Source of the DNA: Kosakonia oryzae
Lineage (GTDB): Bacteria; Pseudomonadota; Gammaproteobacteria; Enterobacterales; Enterobacteriaceae
DNA length: 64,000 bases
Direction: 5' to 3'
Assembly: GCF_001658025.2 (NCBI RefSeq)
Contig: NZ_CP014007.2
Coordinates: forward strand, 3,968,001 to 4,032,000
This document shows positions 43,010 to 52,025 of this stretch, in pieces. The stretch's first letter is position 1, and each line of letters starts with the position of its first letter. The position numbers were made by a program, and so were the translations under genes. The notes beneath the pieces are model-generated. The model searched no databases. It was given only the letters and a program-made list of their open reading frames with translations, and had not been told where the DNA came from.

Positions 43010-44397
43010 TGCGAAATTTTTGCCGCCGCCTGAAAACCCCGACGCTCGTACGGCGAATTATGATCGCCCAGATGCTACTGCTTACGCTGCTTTGGTGTCT
43101 TTTTCTGACCTACATTTTGTGGGAGAACTTGCGTAGCCCCTCTATGTTATTGGGCAACCAGACTTACGAAACCATTCTTACGTTGGTTGATCGGATGGAC
43201 GATCGCCCACAGGATCTCACCGATGTGCTGGAAAAATTCAGCAAGGCGTTGCGGGAAGGTTATGGCGGAGGCGAAGATCCAGAACTGTCAATCAGCCTTA
43301 TCGTCCGGAAGAATAACGCGATAATTTATTCATCGGATGGCGCTCCGACAGGGGTAACAAACACCCTATACGGGAAAATCCAGAATATTGAGAGTGAAGG
43401 CCGTACCTGGACCAGCCGTACCCTAAAATCCGGGAATTCCGACGCAGAGGTCACACTCGTCACCCCTGCCGGCGGCTGGAACTTCTTTATTTACCTGAAC
43501 TCGCGGGGATACTACATATTGCCGCTGCTGGTATGCATTCCTTTTCTTTTGTTTCCCGCGTGGCTGTCCATCCGCATTGCAATGCGCCCCTGGAACAAGG
43601 TGGTCAATGAAATTGCCTCACGCACGCCCGAAGATCTCTCTCCCTTAAAAGCAGTGCCAAAACACAGGGAGCTTCGCCAAATGGTGGACGCTGTGAATGT
43701 ATTTCTTGCCAGGGTGCGAGAAAGCACGGAAAGGGAACGGGTTTTTATTGCCGATGCCGCTCACGAGCTGCGTACCCCGCTGGCTGCGATGCGGATCAAT
43801 GTTGAGGCTTTGCAGTCCTATGTTAGTAGCGACAGTCAACAGGAGTTGCTTGCAGGGATTATTCGCAGCAACAGCCGTGCGGCGCGTCTCGTTAATCAAC
43901 TGCTGTTGCTGATGCACAGCGAAGCGCGCATTGACACGGTGATGGAGCCGGTGCCGCTGACGACGCTGATCCAAGAGCGAATGGCGATGCTGGCGCCGCT
44001 GGCTGCTGAGCGCGGGATTGAGCTTGAATTCTACTCGCATGATGAGATCTGGGTGACAGGCGTCAGGGAACGCCTGATGTCGCTGCTCGACAACGTCATT
44101 GAAAATGCCATCAAGTACAGCCCTGAAGGCGGACGGGTTGAGGTCGAGGTGCGATCATCATATGACGCCACGCAGCTACGAGTCTCCGATGCCGGGCCCG
44201 GCATTCCCGCTGAACTGAGGGAACGCGTGTTCGATAGATTTTTTCGCGATCCCAATCAGATGCAAAGCGGAAGTGGATTAGGCCTCGCAATAGTCAAAGC
44301 TGTTGCGCAGCTACACAACAGCAGCGTGCGCCTGAGTACGTCTGCGGAAGGAGGCCTTATGGTTACAGTGAACTTTCCAAACCACAGGGCCGCCTGA
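43009..44397 (+). CDS. Sensor histidine kinase, QseC/TctE-like
   Basis: 462 residues: TM1 about 21-42, periplasmic sensor about 43-160, TM2 about 163-188, then HAMP-like, HisKA with His252 (DAAHELRTPLAAM) and HATPase with N box NVIENAIKYS, DAGPGIP and GSGLGLAIV. It phosphorylates the regulator encoded immediately upstream (1-bp overlap). The signal is unknown; MipA as divergent neighbour suggests an envelope or metal/antimicrobial stress signal, which is inference. Confidence 0.9.
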   Translation: MRNFCRRLKTPTLVRRIMIAQMLLLTLLWCLFLTYILWENLRSPSMLLGNQTYETILTLVDRMDDRPQDLTDVLEKFSKALREGYGGGEDPELSISLIVRKNNAIIYSSDGAPTGVTNTLYGKIQNIESEGRTWTSRTLKSGNSDAEVTLVTPAGGWNFFIYLNSRGYYILPLLVCIPFLLFPAWLSIRIAMRPWNKVVNEIASRTPEDLSPLKAVPKHRELRQMVDAVNVFLARVRESTERERVFIADAAHELRTPLAAMRINVEALQSYVSSDSQQELLAGIIRSNSRAARLVNQLLLLMHSEARIDTVMEPVPLTTLIQERMAMLAPLAAERGIELEFYSHDEIWVTGVRERLMSLLDNVIENAIKYSPEGGRVEVEVRSSYDATQLRVSDAGPGIPAELRERVFDRFFRDPNQMQSGSGLGLAIVKAVAQLHNSSVRLSTSAEGGLMVTVNFPNHRAA

Positions 44398-44445
44398 AAG
44401 AAATCACCATGTTATCTATGCCGAAAATTACGTGCCCCGATTCGG

Positions 44446-44563
44446 TTGTTCCAAACCCTTTCAATATTGTTCCAGCGCTGTTCCATATATAAATCATATA
44501 ACCCAGTGAATACATAAAGTTACTGCCTAAAAACATATATAAAACAACCGGAACAACAGGAAC
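44446..44563. repeat. Cluster of TGTTCC repeats
   Basis: Three direct copies TTGTTCCA, TTGTTCCA and CTGTTCCA (44446-44453, 44467-44474, 44478-44485) and two inverted copies (CGGAACAA, CAGGAAC; about 44549-44563) within 120 bp. Direct repeats beside an integrase remnant may be old recombinase or excisionase arm sites. The cluster lies downstream of the kinase gene. Confidence 0.4.
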
Positions 44564-44634
44564 GGCCTGGTAACCTCGCAGCTTAAGGAGTAATAGTCAG
44601 ATAAGTTGAATTCCCTTAGCTTTGAGGTGGACTT

Positions 44635-44838
44635 ATGCAGGCTAATAAGAGTGATTCCGATGAGATGGCGAAAGCTATCGGCTACGTAGTGATGGAGTTA
44701 GCAAGGACAGGATGCGCTGTCACGGAAGAAGCGATCAATGAGCGTCTGGACAGCGTGCTGCACAAAGATGCCAGCGCGGCGAAAGAAAGTGCTGAGCGAC
44801 CAAAGCCGCTCCGGTTTAACGAGTCATTGTGCGGGTAG
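44635..44838 (+). CDS. Small protein, possibly AriR/YmgB-like
   Basis: 67 residues, with no strong Shine-Dalgarno sequence (GAGGTGG about 8 bp upstream is acceptable). The helical core MAKAIGYVVMELARTGCAVT followed by EEAINERLDSVL loosely follows the helix-Gly-helix pattern of the AriR/YmgB biofilm and acid-resistance regulators. The similarity is by eye only. It lies immediately before the integrase remnant and may be cargo of the lost element. Confidence 0.45.
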   Translation: MQANKSDSDEMAKAIGYVVMELARTGCAVTEEAINERLDSVLHKDASAAKESAERPKPLRFNESLCG

Positions 44839-44848
44839 AGTCTGGAGA

Positions 44849-45037
44849 CAACAAATCAAACCGCGCTATTGGGTTGTGTTGAATGAAACTGCCGGTAAGG
44901 TGTTACACGATCAGACTGGAAAACATCGCAATGGTGCGTCGGTATGCCACCTTGCGCCTAACTATCTCACCGAACACGCGCGGAAAATTGATGCCATTTT
45001 GGCAACCATGACACAAATACGACACAAGAGGAAATCA
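44849..45037 (+). pseudogene. Remnant of a tyrosine-recombinase (phage/island integrase) gene
   Basis: In one frame the sequence reads KPRYWVVLNETAGKVLHDQT-GKH, matching the NGKPRYVPLN-type middle of the catalytic domain of P4/DLP12-class integrases. It then jumps directly to CHLAPNYLTEHARKID, matching the C-terminal RYAHLAPNYLTEHA segment. The 80 or so residues between (Arg-His box) are missing. The catalytic Tyr (normally YAHLAP) is replaced by Val (SVCHLAP). It lies 38 bp from a tRNA gene, the usual att site. It is non-functional. Confidence 0.7.
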
Positions 45038-45074
45038 GGCTGGATTGAAATTAGCGTAACTTGCTGGTTTCTAA

Positions 45075-45151
45075 TGGCACGCCCTACAGGATTCGAACCT
45101 GTGACCTACGGCTTAGAAGGCCGTTGCTCTATCCAGCTGAGCTAAGGGCGC
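45075..45151 (-). tRNA. argU: tRNA-Arg (anticodon TCT)
   Basis: A 77-nt cloverleaf on the minus strand: GCGCCCT acceptor, D arm AGCTCAGCTGGATAGAGC, anticodon stem ACGGC/GCCGT with TTCTAAG loop (anticodon TCT), T arm ACAGG-TTCGAAT-CCTGT, encoded CCA. The acceptor closes with G1-U72 (AGGGCGT) where E. coli argU has G1-C72, so the 3' end may derive from an integrated element. argU is a classic attachment site (DLP12 in E. coli), and an integrase relic lies at its 3' side. Confidence 0.95.
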
Positions 45152-45510
45152 ATTGCGCGGATGTTCCACCTTTGCGGTGGAAACGGCTGGAATTATACGG
45201 TCAGCGCCTGATGAGTCAATGTATTTTCCGCTGGCTGCCTGCTTAGTGAACGGCTGCGCGCAATTTCGCGCCATCCCTGCTGTTTCCAGCCCCATTCCTC
45301 GCGGCCAATGACCTCTTTTTCGTGCCTTTCGACATCGATGCCCTTTAATTTGTCAGATTTCGTTAAAACCGAGACTGTGCGGGACATTTTCCGCTCTCTG
45401 CCTTCCCCCTGGCAGGTGAAATACGCAAACGATAACTGACAGCACGCCGCGCTTCTGACAAAATAGTCACATCCCCCTTAGTTGAAACGACAGATGGAAT
45501 CCTCTCTCTG
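45152..45510. other. Divergent region tRNA-Arg/folD
   Basis: About 360 bp carrying the promoters for the tRNA (minus) and folD (plus). No gene is supported; short frames here lack Shine-Dalgarno sequences. Confidence 0.4.
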
Positions 45511-46377
45511 ATGGCAGCAAAGATTATTGATGGTAAAACGATTGCGCAGCAGGTGCGCTCTGAGGTTGCGGAAAAAGTACGGGCGCGCGTAGCGGCCGGG
45601 AAACGCGCCCCAGGCCTGGCAGTCGTACTGGTTGGCAGCAACCCGGCATCGCAAATTTACGTCGGCAGCAAGCGCAAAGCCTGTGAGGAGGTGGGTTTCA
45701 TCTCCCGCTCTTACGATCTTCCTGAAACCACCAGCGAAGCCGAACTGCTGGAGCTTATCGACAAGCTGAACGCCGATGTCACCATCGACGGTATTCTGGT
45801 GCAATTGCCGCTGCCCGCCGGTATCGACAATGTGAAAGTGCTGGAACGCATCGCGCCGGATAAAGACGTTGACGGTTTCCATCCGTATAACGTGGGCCGC
45901 CTGTGTCAGCGTGCGCCGCGTCTGCGTCCCTGCACACCGCGCGGGATCGTGACGCTGCTGGAGCGCTATAACATTGATACTTTCGGCCTCAACGCCGTTG
46001 TGATTGGCGCGTCCAATATCGTCGGCCGCCCGATGAGCATGGAACTGCTGCTGGCGGGCTGCACCACCACCGTGACGCACCGTTTCACCAAAAATCTGCG
46101 TCATCACGTTGAGAACGCCGATCTGCTGATCGTCGCGGTCGGTAAACCGGGCTTTATTCCGGGCGAGTGGATCAAAGAGGGCGCGATTGTTATCGATGTC
46201 GGCATCAACCGCCTGGAAAACGGCAAAGTGGTCGGCGATGTGATTTATGAAGAAGCTGCGGCCCGCGCGGCGTATATTACCCCGGTTCCGGGCGGTGTCG
46301 GTCCAATGACCGTCGCCACCCTGATCCAGAACACGTTGCAAGCGTGTGAAGAATATCATGATGTAGAAGGCGCATAA
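45511..46377 (+). CDS. folD: Methylenetetrahydrofolate dehydrogenase/cyclohydrolase
   Basis: 288 residues, as in E. coli FolD. Catalytic region [14 protein letters not shown] with the conserved Lys (about 56), substrate motif [14 protein letters not shown]-binding [18 protein letters not shown], and C-terminal [16 protein letters not shown]. The bifunctional enzyme converts 5,10-methylene-THF to 10-formyl-THF for purine and fMet synthesis. It is followed after 1 bp by ybcJ, the conserved order. Confidence 0.97.
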   Translation: MAAKIIDGKTIAQQVRSEVAEKVRARVAAGKRAPGLAVVLVGSNPASQIYVGSKRKACEEVGFISRSYDLPETTSEAELLELIDKLNADVTIDGILVQLPLPAGIDNVKVLERIAPDKDVDGFHPYNVGRLCQRAPRLRPCTPRGIVTLLERYNIDTFGLNAVVIGASNIVGRPMSMELLLAGCTTTVTHRFTKNLRHHVENADLLIVAVGKPGFIPGEWIKEGAIVIDVGINRLENGKVVGDVIYEEAAARAAYITPVPGGVGPMTVATLIQNTLQACEEYHDVEGA

Positions 46378-46378
46378 G

Positions 46379-46591
46379 ATGGCAACATTTTCCCTGGGAA
46401 AACACCCGCACGTAGAGTTGTGCGATCTGCTGAAACTGGAAGGCTGGAGTGAGAGCGGCGCGCAAGCGAAAATCGCCATTGCTGAAGGTCTGGTGAATGT
46501 GGATGGCGTGGTGGAAACGCGCAAACGCTGCAAAATCGTTGCCGGTCAGACAGTGAGTTTTGACGGCCAGAGCGTGACCGTCACCGCCTGA
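46379..46591 (+). CDS. ybcJ: S4-domain RNA-binding protein
   Basis: 70 residues with an S4-like fold: LCDLLKLEGWSESGAQAKIA, then IAEGLVNVDGVVETRKRCKI. Matches E. coli YbcJ in length and position (directly after folD). It binds RNA in vitro in E. coli; its target is not established. Followed by a REP element. Confidence 0.93.
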   Translation: MATFSLGKHPHVELCDLLKLEGWSESGAQAKIAIAEGLVNVDGVVETRKRCKIVAGQTVSFDGQSVTVTA

Positions 46592-46604
46592 GCATCTGCC
46601 AAAA

Positions 46605-46684
46605 TGCCGGATGGCGCTGCACTTATCAGCGCCTGCAAATTGTGAGTCTCCAGGCCGGATAAGGCGATAGCCGCCATCCGGCCT
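46605..46684. repeat. REP/BIME element
   Basis: Two facing REP units: GCCGGATGGCGCTGC with ATCAGCGCC, then GGCCGGATAAGGCGATAGCC with GCCATCCGGC. Typical enterobacterial extragenic palindromes at the 3' end of an operon (folD-ybcJ). Confidence 0.9.
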
Positions 46685-46804
46685 TTCTTATTTAATCACC
46701 CCGCGATCATCACGGTTTATTACCGATCAACCTCAAATAATCATTAATTGATCTGGCTGAATGTGAAAATTTAGTTGCAGCTTTTTTGCCCTTATCTCAC
46801 GATG

Positions 46805-46833
46805 AGTAGAACGTTCTACTAAAACGTTCTACT
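46805..46833. promoter_or_regulatory. Tandem LacI-family operators upstream of PTS gene
   Basis: AGTAGAACGTTCTACT (46805-46820) is a perfect 16-bp palindrome with a central CG, as in LacI/MalI operators. A second copy (46818-46833) overlaps it by 3 bp and matches at 14 of 16 positions. The E. coli MalI operator has a similar AAACGTTT core. The LacI-type gene downstream of the PTS gene is the likely ligand-responsive repressor. Confidence 0.75.
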
Positions 46834-46877
46834 GACAATAATAACGCGCAATATGCGCAACTTCGGGGGAAATCAGC

Positions 46878-48377
46878 ATGAGTCTGATATCAGGGTTTGT
46901 TAAATCGCTGTCTAAATTATCGATGATTGGTCGCGCACTGATGCTGCCGATCTCGCTGTTACCGGCTGCGGGGTTATTACTGGCCTTCGGCGACAAGTTC
47001 CATCTGCCGCTGATGATGAATGCAGGCGGCGTCATTTTTGATAACCTGCCCATGCTTTTCGCCATCGGTTCGGCTGTCGGGCTGGCGTCCGAATCCGGGA
47101 TTGCAGCGCTGTCGGCGGCGGTATCGGTGTTTGTCACCAACATCACCATCGGCACAATGTTAGGCATTACGCCGGAGATGGCCTCGCAGGGCGGAAAATA
47201 CTCCATGGTGGTCGGCATCCCGACGCTGCAAATGGGCGTTTTTGGCGGCCTGATCTGCGGTATTCTCGCCGCCTGGTGCTATAACCGTTTCCACACGATG
47301 CAGTTGCCGGAGTTTCTCGGCTTCTTCTCCGGCAAGCGCTTTGTCGCCATTGCCACGGCGTTCCTGTCATTTGTGCTCGGCCTGCTGCTGCCGTATGTCT
47401 GGCAACACATCCAGGCGGGAATCGATGCACTGTCGGTGATCGTCAACGGCGATAATCAGGCGGCTTCGACCTTTATTTTCGGGCTGGTAGAACGCGCGTT
47501 AATCCCGCTCGGCCTGCACCACATCTGGTACCCCTCATTCTGGTATTCGTTTGGCGATTACACCACGCAGGCCGGTCAGGTGATCCACGGCGATCAGACT
47601 ATCTGGTTCAAGATGCTGGAAGAAGGGGTGAAATCGTTCAGCAGCGATACTTATCAGAACGCAGGGAAATTTATGCAGGGTGAGTTCCCGCTGATGCTGT
47701 TCGCGCTTCCAGCGGCTTGCCTTGCGATGTACCACGAAGCACAGACCCGCAACAAAAAGATTGCTTTCGGTATCCTCTTCTCGGCGGCGCTGACTTGCTT
47801 CCTGACCGGGATCACCGAGCCGGTTGAGTTTACCTTTATCTTTGTCGCGCCGATCCTCTATGTCTTTAACGCCATCATGGCGGGCCTGGCTTATATGACG
47901 ATGTACCTGCTGCACGCACACATCGCCAAATCATTCTCTGCCGGTTTTATTGATTACCTGTCATTCGGCATTCTGCCTTCGTTTAACGGCTATCAGACCA
48001 ACTTCCTGAACGCTATTATCGTCGGTATTCCGATGGCGCTGATTTACTACTTCACCTTCCGCTTTGTGATCCGCCGTTTTGATGTCAAAACGCCAGGCCG
48101 TACCGACGTGACCGCCGTGGCGGACGATAAAACCGATACCGAACTGGCGACCGAAATTATCGGCCTGCTGGGCGGCGCGCAGAATATTGATTCCGTGGGT
48201 TCATGCATCACCCGTTTGCGCCTCGAAGTGGCGAAGAGCGAAATGGTGGATAAAGATGGCCTTAACGGGCTGGGCGCACGCGGCGTGGTGTTCGTGGGCG
48301 ACAGCGGTATTCAGGTGATTTTTGGTGCGAGGGCGCAATTTATCGCACAAACCATGTCCACGATGATTGGCAAATAA
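46878..48377 (+). CDS. PTS sugar permease EIICB, glucose/maltose family (MalX-like)
   Basis: 499 residues. An EIIC domain (about 1-395) with eight to ten membrane segments has PISLLPAAGLLLAFGD, the GITEPVEFTFIF substrate motif and GLHHIWYPSFWYSFG. A C-terminal EIIB domain (about 420-499) has phospho-Cys443 (SVGSCITRLRLEV). There is no EIIA, so it must use a separate one, such as Crr. The type resembles MalX/PtsG/NagE. The sugar is unknown; maltose/glucose-like by neighbour similarity. It is followed 81 bp later by a LacI-type gene and preceded by two operators. Confidence 0.88.
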   Translation: MSLISGFVKSLSKLSMIGRALMLPISLLPAAGLLLAFGDKFHLPLMMNAGGVIFDNLPMLFAIGSAVGLASESGIAALSAAVSVFVTNITIGTMLGITPEMASQGGKYSMVVGIPTLQMGVFGGLICGILAAWCYNRFHTMQLPEFLGFFSGKRFVAIATAFLSFVLGLLLPYVWQHIQAGIDALSVIVNGDNQAASTFIFGLVERALIPLGLHHIWYPSFWYSFGDYTTQAGQVIHGDQTIWFKMLEEGVKSFSSDTYQNAGKFMQGEFPLMLFALPAACLAMYHEAQTRNKKIAFGILFSAALTCFLTGITEPVEFTFIFVAPILYVFNAIMAGLAYMTMYLLHAHIAKSFSAGFIDYLSFGILPSFNGYQTNFLNAIIVGIPMALIYYFTFRFVIRRFDVKTPGRTDVTAVADDKTDTELATEIIGLLGGAQNIDSVGSCITRLRLEVAKSEMVDKDGLNGLGARGVVFVGDSGIQVIFGARAQFIAQTMSTMIGK

Positions 48378-48458
48378 TATTATGCCGGATTGGCGCCTCT
48401 GTGCCAGGTTACCCGAGGCGCTAACCCGGCGGATAAGCAGGAAATTCAGGGAGCAGAG

Positions 48459-49475
48459 TTGAAGAAAGTCAGCATTATTGATGTCGCAAAACAGGCGGGC
48501 GTTTCCGTCTCCACCGTCTCGCTGGTGCTGCGTCAGAAAGGGAAAATCTCAGAAGCCACGATCGAGAAAGTCCATGCGGCGATCGCGGCGCTCGGCTATG
48601 TACAAAACGTCGCGGCGGCTAACCTGCGCGCCAACACCTCCAACCTGATTGGGCTTATCCTGCGCGATTTCAGCGACAGCTTTTCCATCAAAGTGATGGC
48701 CAGTATCGTTCAGGAGCTGGAAAAGCAGGGCTATATGGTGTTCCTCGGCCAGCCGCTTAATGATGGCGAGCACCTGGAACGCTGCCTGCTCTCCTTCCAG
48801 CAACAGGGCGTGGCGGGCGTGATTTATCTCGCCTCGGACACGCGCAGCGCCTCGCTGCCTGAACAGATCCGCCAGTGCCACCTTCCGCTGGTAGTGGTTT
48901 CACAGTCACTGCTCAACGAAAACTGCGATTTGGTGATGCGTGATAACCGCCAGGCGGCGAGCCTGGCGACGCGCTACCTGATTGAACGCGGGCACCGCAG
49001 CATTGCCTATATTGGCGGCGTTGAGGGCGATTTACTTCGCCAGCAGCGGCTGTTGGGTTTTCGCAGCGCGATGAGCCAGTATGGGCTGGTGCTGCGTGAA
49101 GGTTCAACGCCGGATTGTAGCGACGACACCCAGGCGGCAAGCTACGCCACCCGACAACTGCTGGAAAATAACAACACCATCACCGCCCTGCTCTGTCACT
49201 CCCCGGCGGCGATGATTGGCTCGATATCCGGTATTCACCACACCGGGCGCACTATCGGCAAGGATGTCTTTCTCTCTCAACAAGTTGCGTTGATAGGCTT
49301 TGAGGATATGCTGCACGTCAACCTCACCTCGCCCTCGTTCACCTATGTCTCTTCTGCCAGTGAAGAGACCGGGCGCCAGGCTGCCGGGCTGATGCTGCGC
49401 AAACTGAAAGAACCAGAATTACAGACCCAGCGCATTACGCTCTCCGGGCAGCTTATCGCCCGCGAGTCAGCGTAA
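48459..49475 (+). CDS. LacI-family repressor (MalI-like) for the PTS gene
   Basis: 338 residues from TTG 48459, chosen because LacI-family HTH domains begin within a few residues of the start (KKVSIIDVAKQAGVSVSTVS) and GGGAGCAGAG precedes it; upstream in-frame starts add 23 residues of unlike sequence. The hinge and periplasmic-binding-like domain (60-335) follow MalI: SNLIGLILRDFSDSFSIKVM, the FLGQPLNDGEHLERCLLSF region and GHRSIAYIGG. It presumably binds the palindromes ahead of the PTS gene. The order PTS then repressor differs from the divergent malI-malX of E. coli. Confidence 0.85.
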   Translation: MKKVSIIDVAKQAGVSVSTVSLVLRQKGKISEATIEKVHAAIAALGYVQNVAAANLRANTSNLIGLILRDFSDSFSIKVMASIVQELEKQGYMVFLGQPLNDGEHLERCLLSFQQQGVAGVIYLASDTRSASLPEQIRQCHLPLVVVSQSLLNENCDLVMRDNRQAASLATRYLIERGHRSIAYIGGVEGDLLRQQRLLGFRSAMSQYGLVLREGSTPDCSDDTQAASYATRQLLENNNTITALLCHSPAAMIGSISGIHHTGRTIGKDVFLSQQVALIGFEDMLHVNLTSPSFTYVSSASEETGRQAAGLMLRKLKEPELQTQRITLSGQLIARESA

Positions 49476-49489
49476 TTAACCGCGGCGTT

Positions 49490-49842
49490 ATCGCGGATTT
49501 ACCCACTCGCTGCTGTTTGCCTTCGTCGTACCGCTGCTGGTCGCGTGGTTTGGGCGAAAACGGTTTAAAGCCAGCCTGCTGCGCTGCTGGGCATTTTTAA
49601 CGGTTTCGCTGTTATCGCACAGCCTGCTGGATTCAATAACCACTGGCGGTAAAGGCGTCGGCTGGCTGTGGCCGTGGTCAGATGAACGCTTCTTTGCGCC
49701 CTGGCAGGTAATTAAAGTCGCACCGTTTGCCCTGTCACGCTACACCACGCCATATGGTCACCAGGTGATCATTTCGGAGTTGCTGTGGGTGTGGCTGCCA
49801 GGTGTGATAGTGATGGGATTGTTGTGGTGGCGCAGGCGTTAA
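49490..49842 (+). pseudogene. ybcI: 5'-truncated ybcI (YdjM-family membrane hydrolase)
   Basis: The frame reads RGFTHSLLFAFVVPLLVAWF, then LTVSLLSHSLLDSITTGGKG and VGWLWPWSDERFFAPWQVIK, and ends LPGVIVMGLLWWRRR-stop. This matches the last two-thirds of E. coli YbcI. The first 55 or so residues, including the start codon and part of the metal site, are absent. The homology begins about 15 bp after the LacI-type gene ends, so insertion of the PTS-repressor pair probably removed the 5' part. In E. coli, ybcI lies between ybcJ and cysS, exactly the place held here. Confidence 0.88.
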
Positions 49843-49880
49843 AGGGTGGATGGCGGTTTTCGTGTTAACCGGCGTTGTGC

Positions 49881-49905
49881 AGGCCGGATAAGCGGCATCC
49901 GGCGC
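49881..49905. repeat. REP unit
   Basis: GCCGGAT (49883-49889) faces ATCCGGC (49897-49903); a standard REP hairpin in the 3' flank of the ybcI remnant. Confidence 0.8.
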
Positions 49906-49942
49906 TCGTTAGCGAATGGCAGAGAAAAACACGCCAGAGATA

Positions 49943-49968
49943 AAAAAAGCGGCCGAAGCCGCTTTTTT
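49943..49968 (-). terminator. Terminator of cysS (bidirectional form)
   Basis: AAAAAAGCGGC-CGAA-GCCGCTTTTTT: symmetric A- and T-runs around a 5-bp GC stem, directly after the cysS stop on the minus strand; it can also stop plus-strand transcripts. Confidence 0.9.
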
Positions 49969-49969
49969 C

Positions 49970-51355
49970 TTATTTACGACGCCAGGTGGTGCCCTGCGGG
50001 CCATCTTCCAGCACGATGCCCATCTCGTTGAGACGGTCACGCGCCGCATCGGCCGCTGCCCAGTCCTTCGCTTTACGCGCATCCAGACGCTGCTGGATCA
50101 GCTGTTCGATTTCAACCACTTCGCCATCGTCCGCTTGCGCACCGCTTTGCAGGAAAACATCCGGCTCCTGCTCCAGCAAACCAAGTACGCCCGCCAGCTT
50201 GCGCATATGTGATGCCAGCGCGTTGGCCGCATGCGCATCTTCCGTTTTCAGACGGTTCACTTCACGCGCCATGTCGAACAGCACCGAGTAAGCTTCCGGC
50301 GTGTTGAAATCATCATCCATTGCTTCCACAAAACGCGCTTCAAACGCCTCGCCGCCTTCCGCCGGCACGGCGCTGTCCGTACCGCGCAGTGCGGTGTAGA
50401 GACGCTCCAGCGCAGAGCGTGCCTGCTTGAGGTTCTCTTCGCTGTAGTTCAACTGGCTGCGGTAATGACCGGACATCAGGAAGTAGCGGATGGTTTCCGC
50501 GTCGTAATACTTCAGCACGTCGCGCACGGTAAAGAAGTTACCCAGCGATTTGGACATCTTTTCGCGGTCAACCATTACCATGCCGGAGTGCATCCAGTAA
50601 TTCACGTACTCGCCGTCATGGGCGCAGGTAGACTGCGCGATTTCGTTTTCATGATGCGGGAACATCAGATCAGAACCGCCGCCGTGAATGTCGAAATGTG
50701 AACCGAGCTGTTTGCAGTTCATCGCCGAGCACTCAATGTGCCAGCCCGGACGCCCTTCGCCCCACGGCGACTGCCAGCTCGGCTCGCCCGGCTTGGACAT
50801 TTTCCACAATACGAAATCCATCGGGTTGCGTTTGACGTCAGCGACTTCCACGCGCGCCCCCGCCTGCAACTGATCCAGATCCTGGCGCGAAAGCTGGCCG
50901 TAACTCGGATCCGTCGGCACGGAGAACATCACGTCGCCGTTGTCAGCCACATAAGCGTGGCCGCGTTCCAGCAGGCGTTCGGTGATTTCAATAATTTCGT
51001 GGATATGGTGCGTCGCGCGCGGCTCGCTGTCCGGACGCAGAATATTGAGCGCATCAAAATCCTTATGCATCTCGACGATCATACGATCGACCAGCGCAAC
51101 AAAGCTTTCGCCGTTTTCATTCGCGCGTTTAATGATTTTATCGTCAATATCGGTGATGTTACGCACATACTTCAGCTTATAGCCGAGAAAACGCAGGTAA
51201 CGTGCAACCACGTCGAAAGCCACAAAAGTGCGGCCGTGGCCAATATGACACAGATCGTAAACAGTGATACCACACACGTACATGCCGACTTCCCCGGCAT
51301 GAATAGGTTTGAATTCCTCTTTTTGGCGCGTCAGTGTATTAAAGATTTTTAACAT
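49970..51355 (-). CDS. cysS: Cysteinyl-tRNA synthetase
   Basis: 461 residues from ATG 51355 ([15 protein letters not shown]), the E. coli length; an in-frame start 4 codons upstream is unlikely. Class-I motifs: HIGH (CHIGHGRTF) and KMSKS (REKMSKSLG). Zinc ligands lie around [16 protein letters not shown] and [15 protein letters not shown]. Charges tRNA-Cys in the cytoplasm. Divergent from ppiB. Confidence 0.97.
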   Translation of the reverse strand: MLKIFNTLTRQKEEFKPIHAGEVGMYVCGITVYDLCHIGHGRTFVAFDVVARYLRFLGYKLKYVRNITDIDDKIIKRANENGESFVALVDRMIVEMHKDFDALNILRPDSEPRATHHIHEIIEITERLLERGHAYVADNGDVMFSVPTDPSYGQLSRQDLDQLQAGARVEVADVKRNPMDFVLWKMSKPGEPSWQSPWGEGRPGWHIECSAMNCKQLGSHFDIHGGGSDLMFPHHENEIAQSTCAHDGEYVNYWMHSGMVMVDREKMSKSLGNFFTVRDVLKYYDAETIRYFLMSGHYRSQLNYSEENLKQARSALERLYTALRGTDSAVPAEGGEAFEARFVEAMDDDFNTPEAYSVLFDMAREVNRLKTEDAHAANALASHMRKLAGVLGLLEQEPDVFLQSGAQADDGEVVEIEQLIQQRLDARKAKDWAAADAARDRLNEMGIVLEDGPQGTTWRRK

Positions 51356-51528
51356 CGAAGATTCCATTTGGACGTGTGTGGAACGAAAACCGCATATATT
51401 ACCCGTAATTCAAACCCGAAGCAGCACACTTTGCAAGGTGATCCCACCTCGCGGTTATGCTATAACAGGCGACTATCTCTGACCCACTGGCGGGTCTGTG
51501 CACTACACTATCAGAACAGGATGCAATA

Positions 51529-52023
51529 ATGGTTACTTTCCACACTAATCACGGCGACATCGTAATCAAAACGTTTGACGATAAAGCGCCTGAAACAGTT
51601 AAAAACTTCCTGGACTACTGCCGTGAAGGTTTCTATAACAACACGATTTTCCACCGTGTTATCAACGGCTTCATGATTCAGGGCGGCGGCTTCGAACCGG
51701 GTATGAATCAGAAAGTCACTAAAGATCCGATCAAAAACGAAGCCAATAACGGTCTGAAAAACAGCCGTGGTACGCTGGCAATGGCGCGTACTCAGGCGCC
51801 GCACTCCGCAACTGCGCAGTTCTTCATCAACGTGGCAGACAACGACTTCCTGAACTTCAGCGGCGAAAGCCTGCAAGGCTGGGGCTACTGTGTCTTCGCC
51901 GAAGTGGTTGAAGGCATGGATGTGGTTGACAAAATCAAAGGCGTTTCCACCGGTCGTAGCGGCATGCATCAGGACGTTCCGAAAGAAGACGTTGTGATTG
52001 AAAACGTGACCGTCAGCGAGTAA
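51529..52023 (+). CDS. ppiB: Peptidyl-prolyl cis-trans isomerase B (cytoplasmic cyclophilin)
   Basis: 164 residues, identical in length to E. coli PpiB. Cyclophilin signature [15 protein letters not shown], then [18 protein letters not shown]; the catalytic Arg is in FHRV. No signal peptide, so it is cytoplasmic. Two bp before lpxH. Confidence 0.97.
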   Translation: MVTFHTNHGDIVIKTFDDKAPETVKNFLDYCREGFYNNTIFHRVINGFMIQGGGFEPGMNQKVTKDPIKNEANNGLKNSRGTLAMARTQAPHSATAQFFINVADNDFLNFSGESLQGWGYCVFAEVVEGMDVVDKIKGVSTGRSGMHQDVPKEDVVIENVTVSE

Positions 52024-52025
52024 GC

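Larger units (their letters stand above)
46592..46877. other. Region with REP element and PTS promoter/operators
   Basis: 286 bp. REP sequences lie at 46605-46684, then a 120-bp AT-rich segment, then tandem LacI-family operators at 46805-46833. A TGTGAAAATTTAGTTGCA segment near 46763 weakly resembles a CRP site. Confidence 0.5.

Noticed and set aside
45061-45246. Frame reading GTPYRIRTCDLRLRRP across the tRNA
   Set aside because: A known type of spurious frame created by the antisense of tRNA-Arg sequence.
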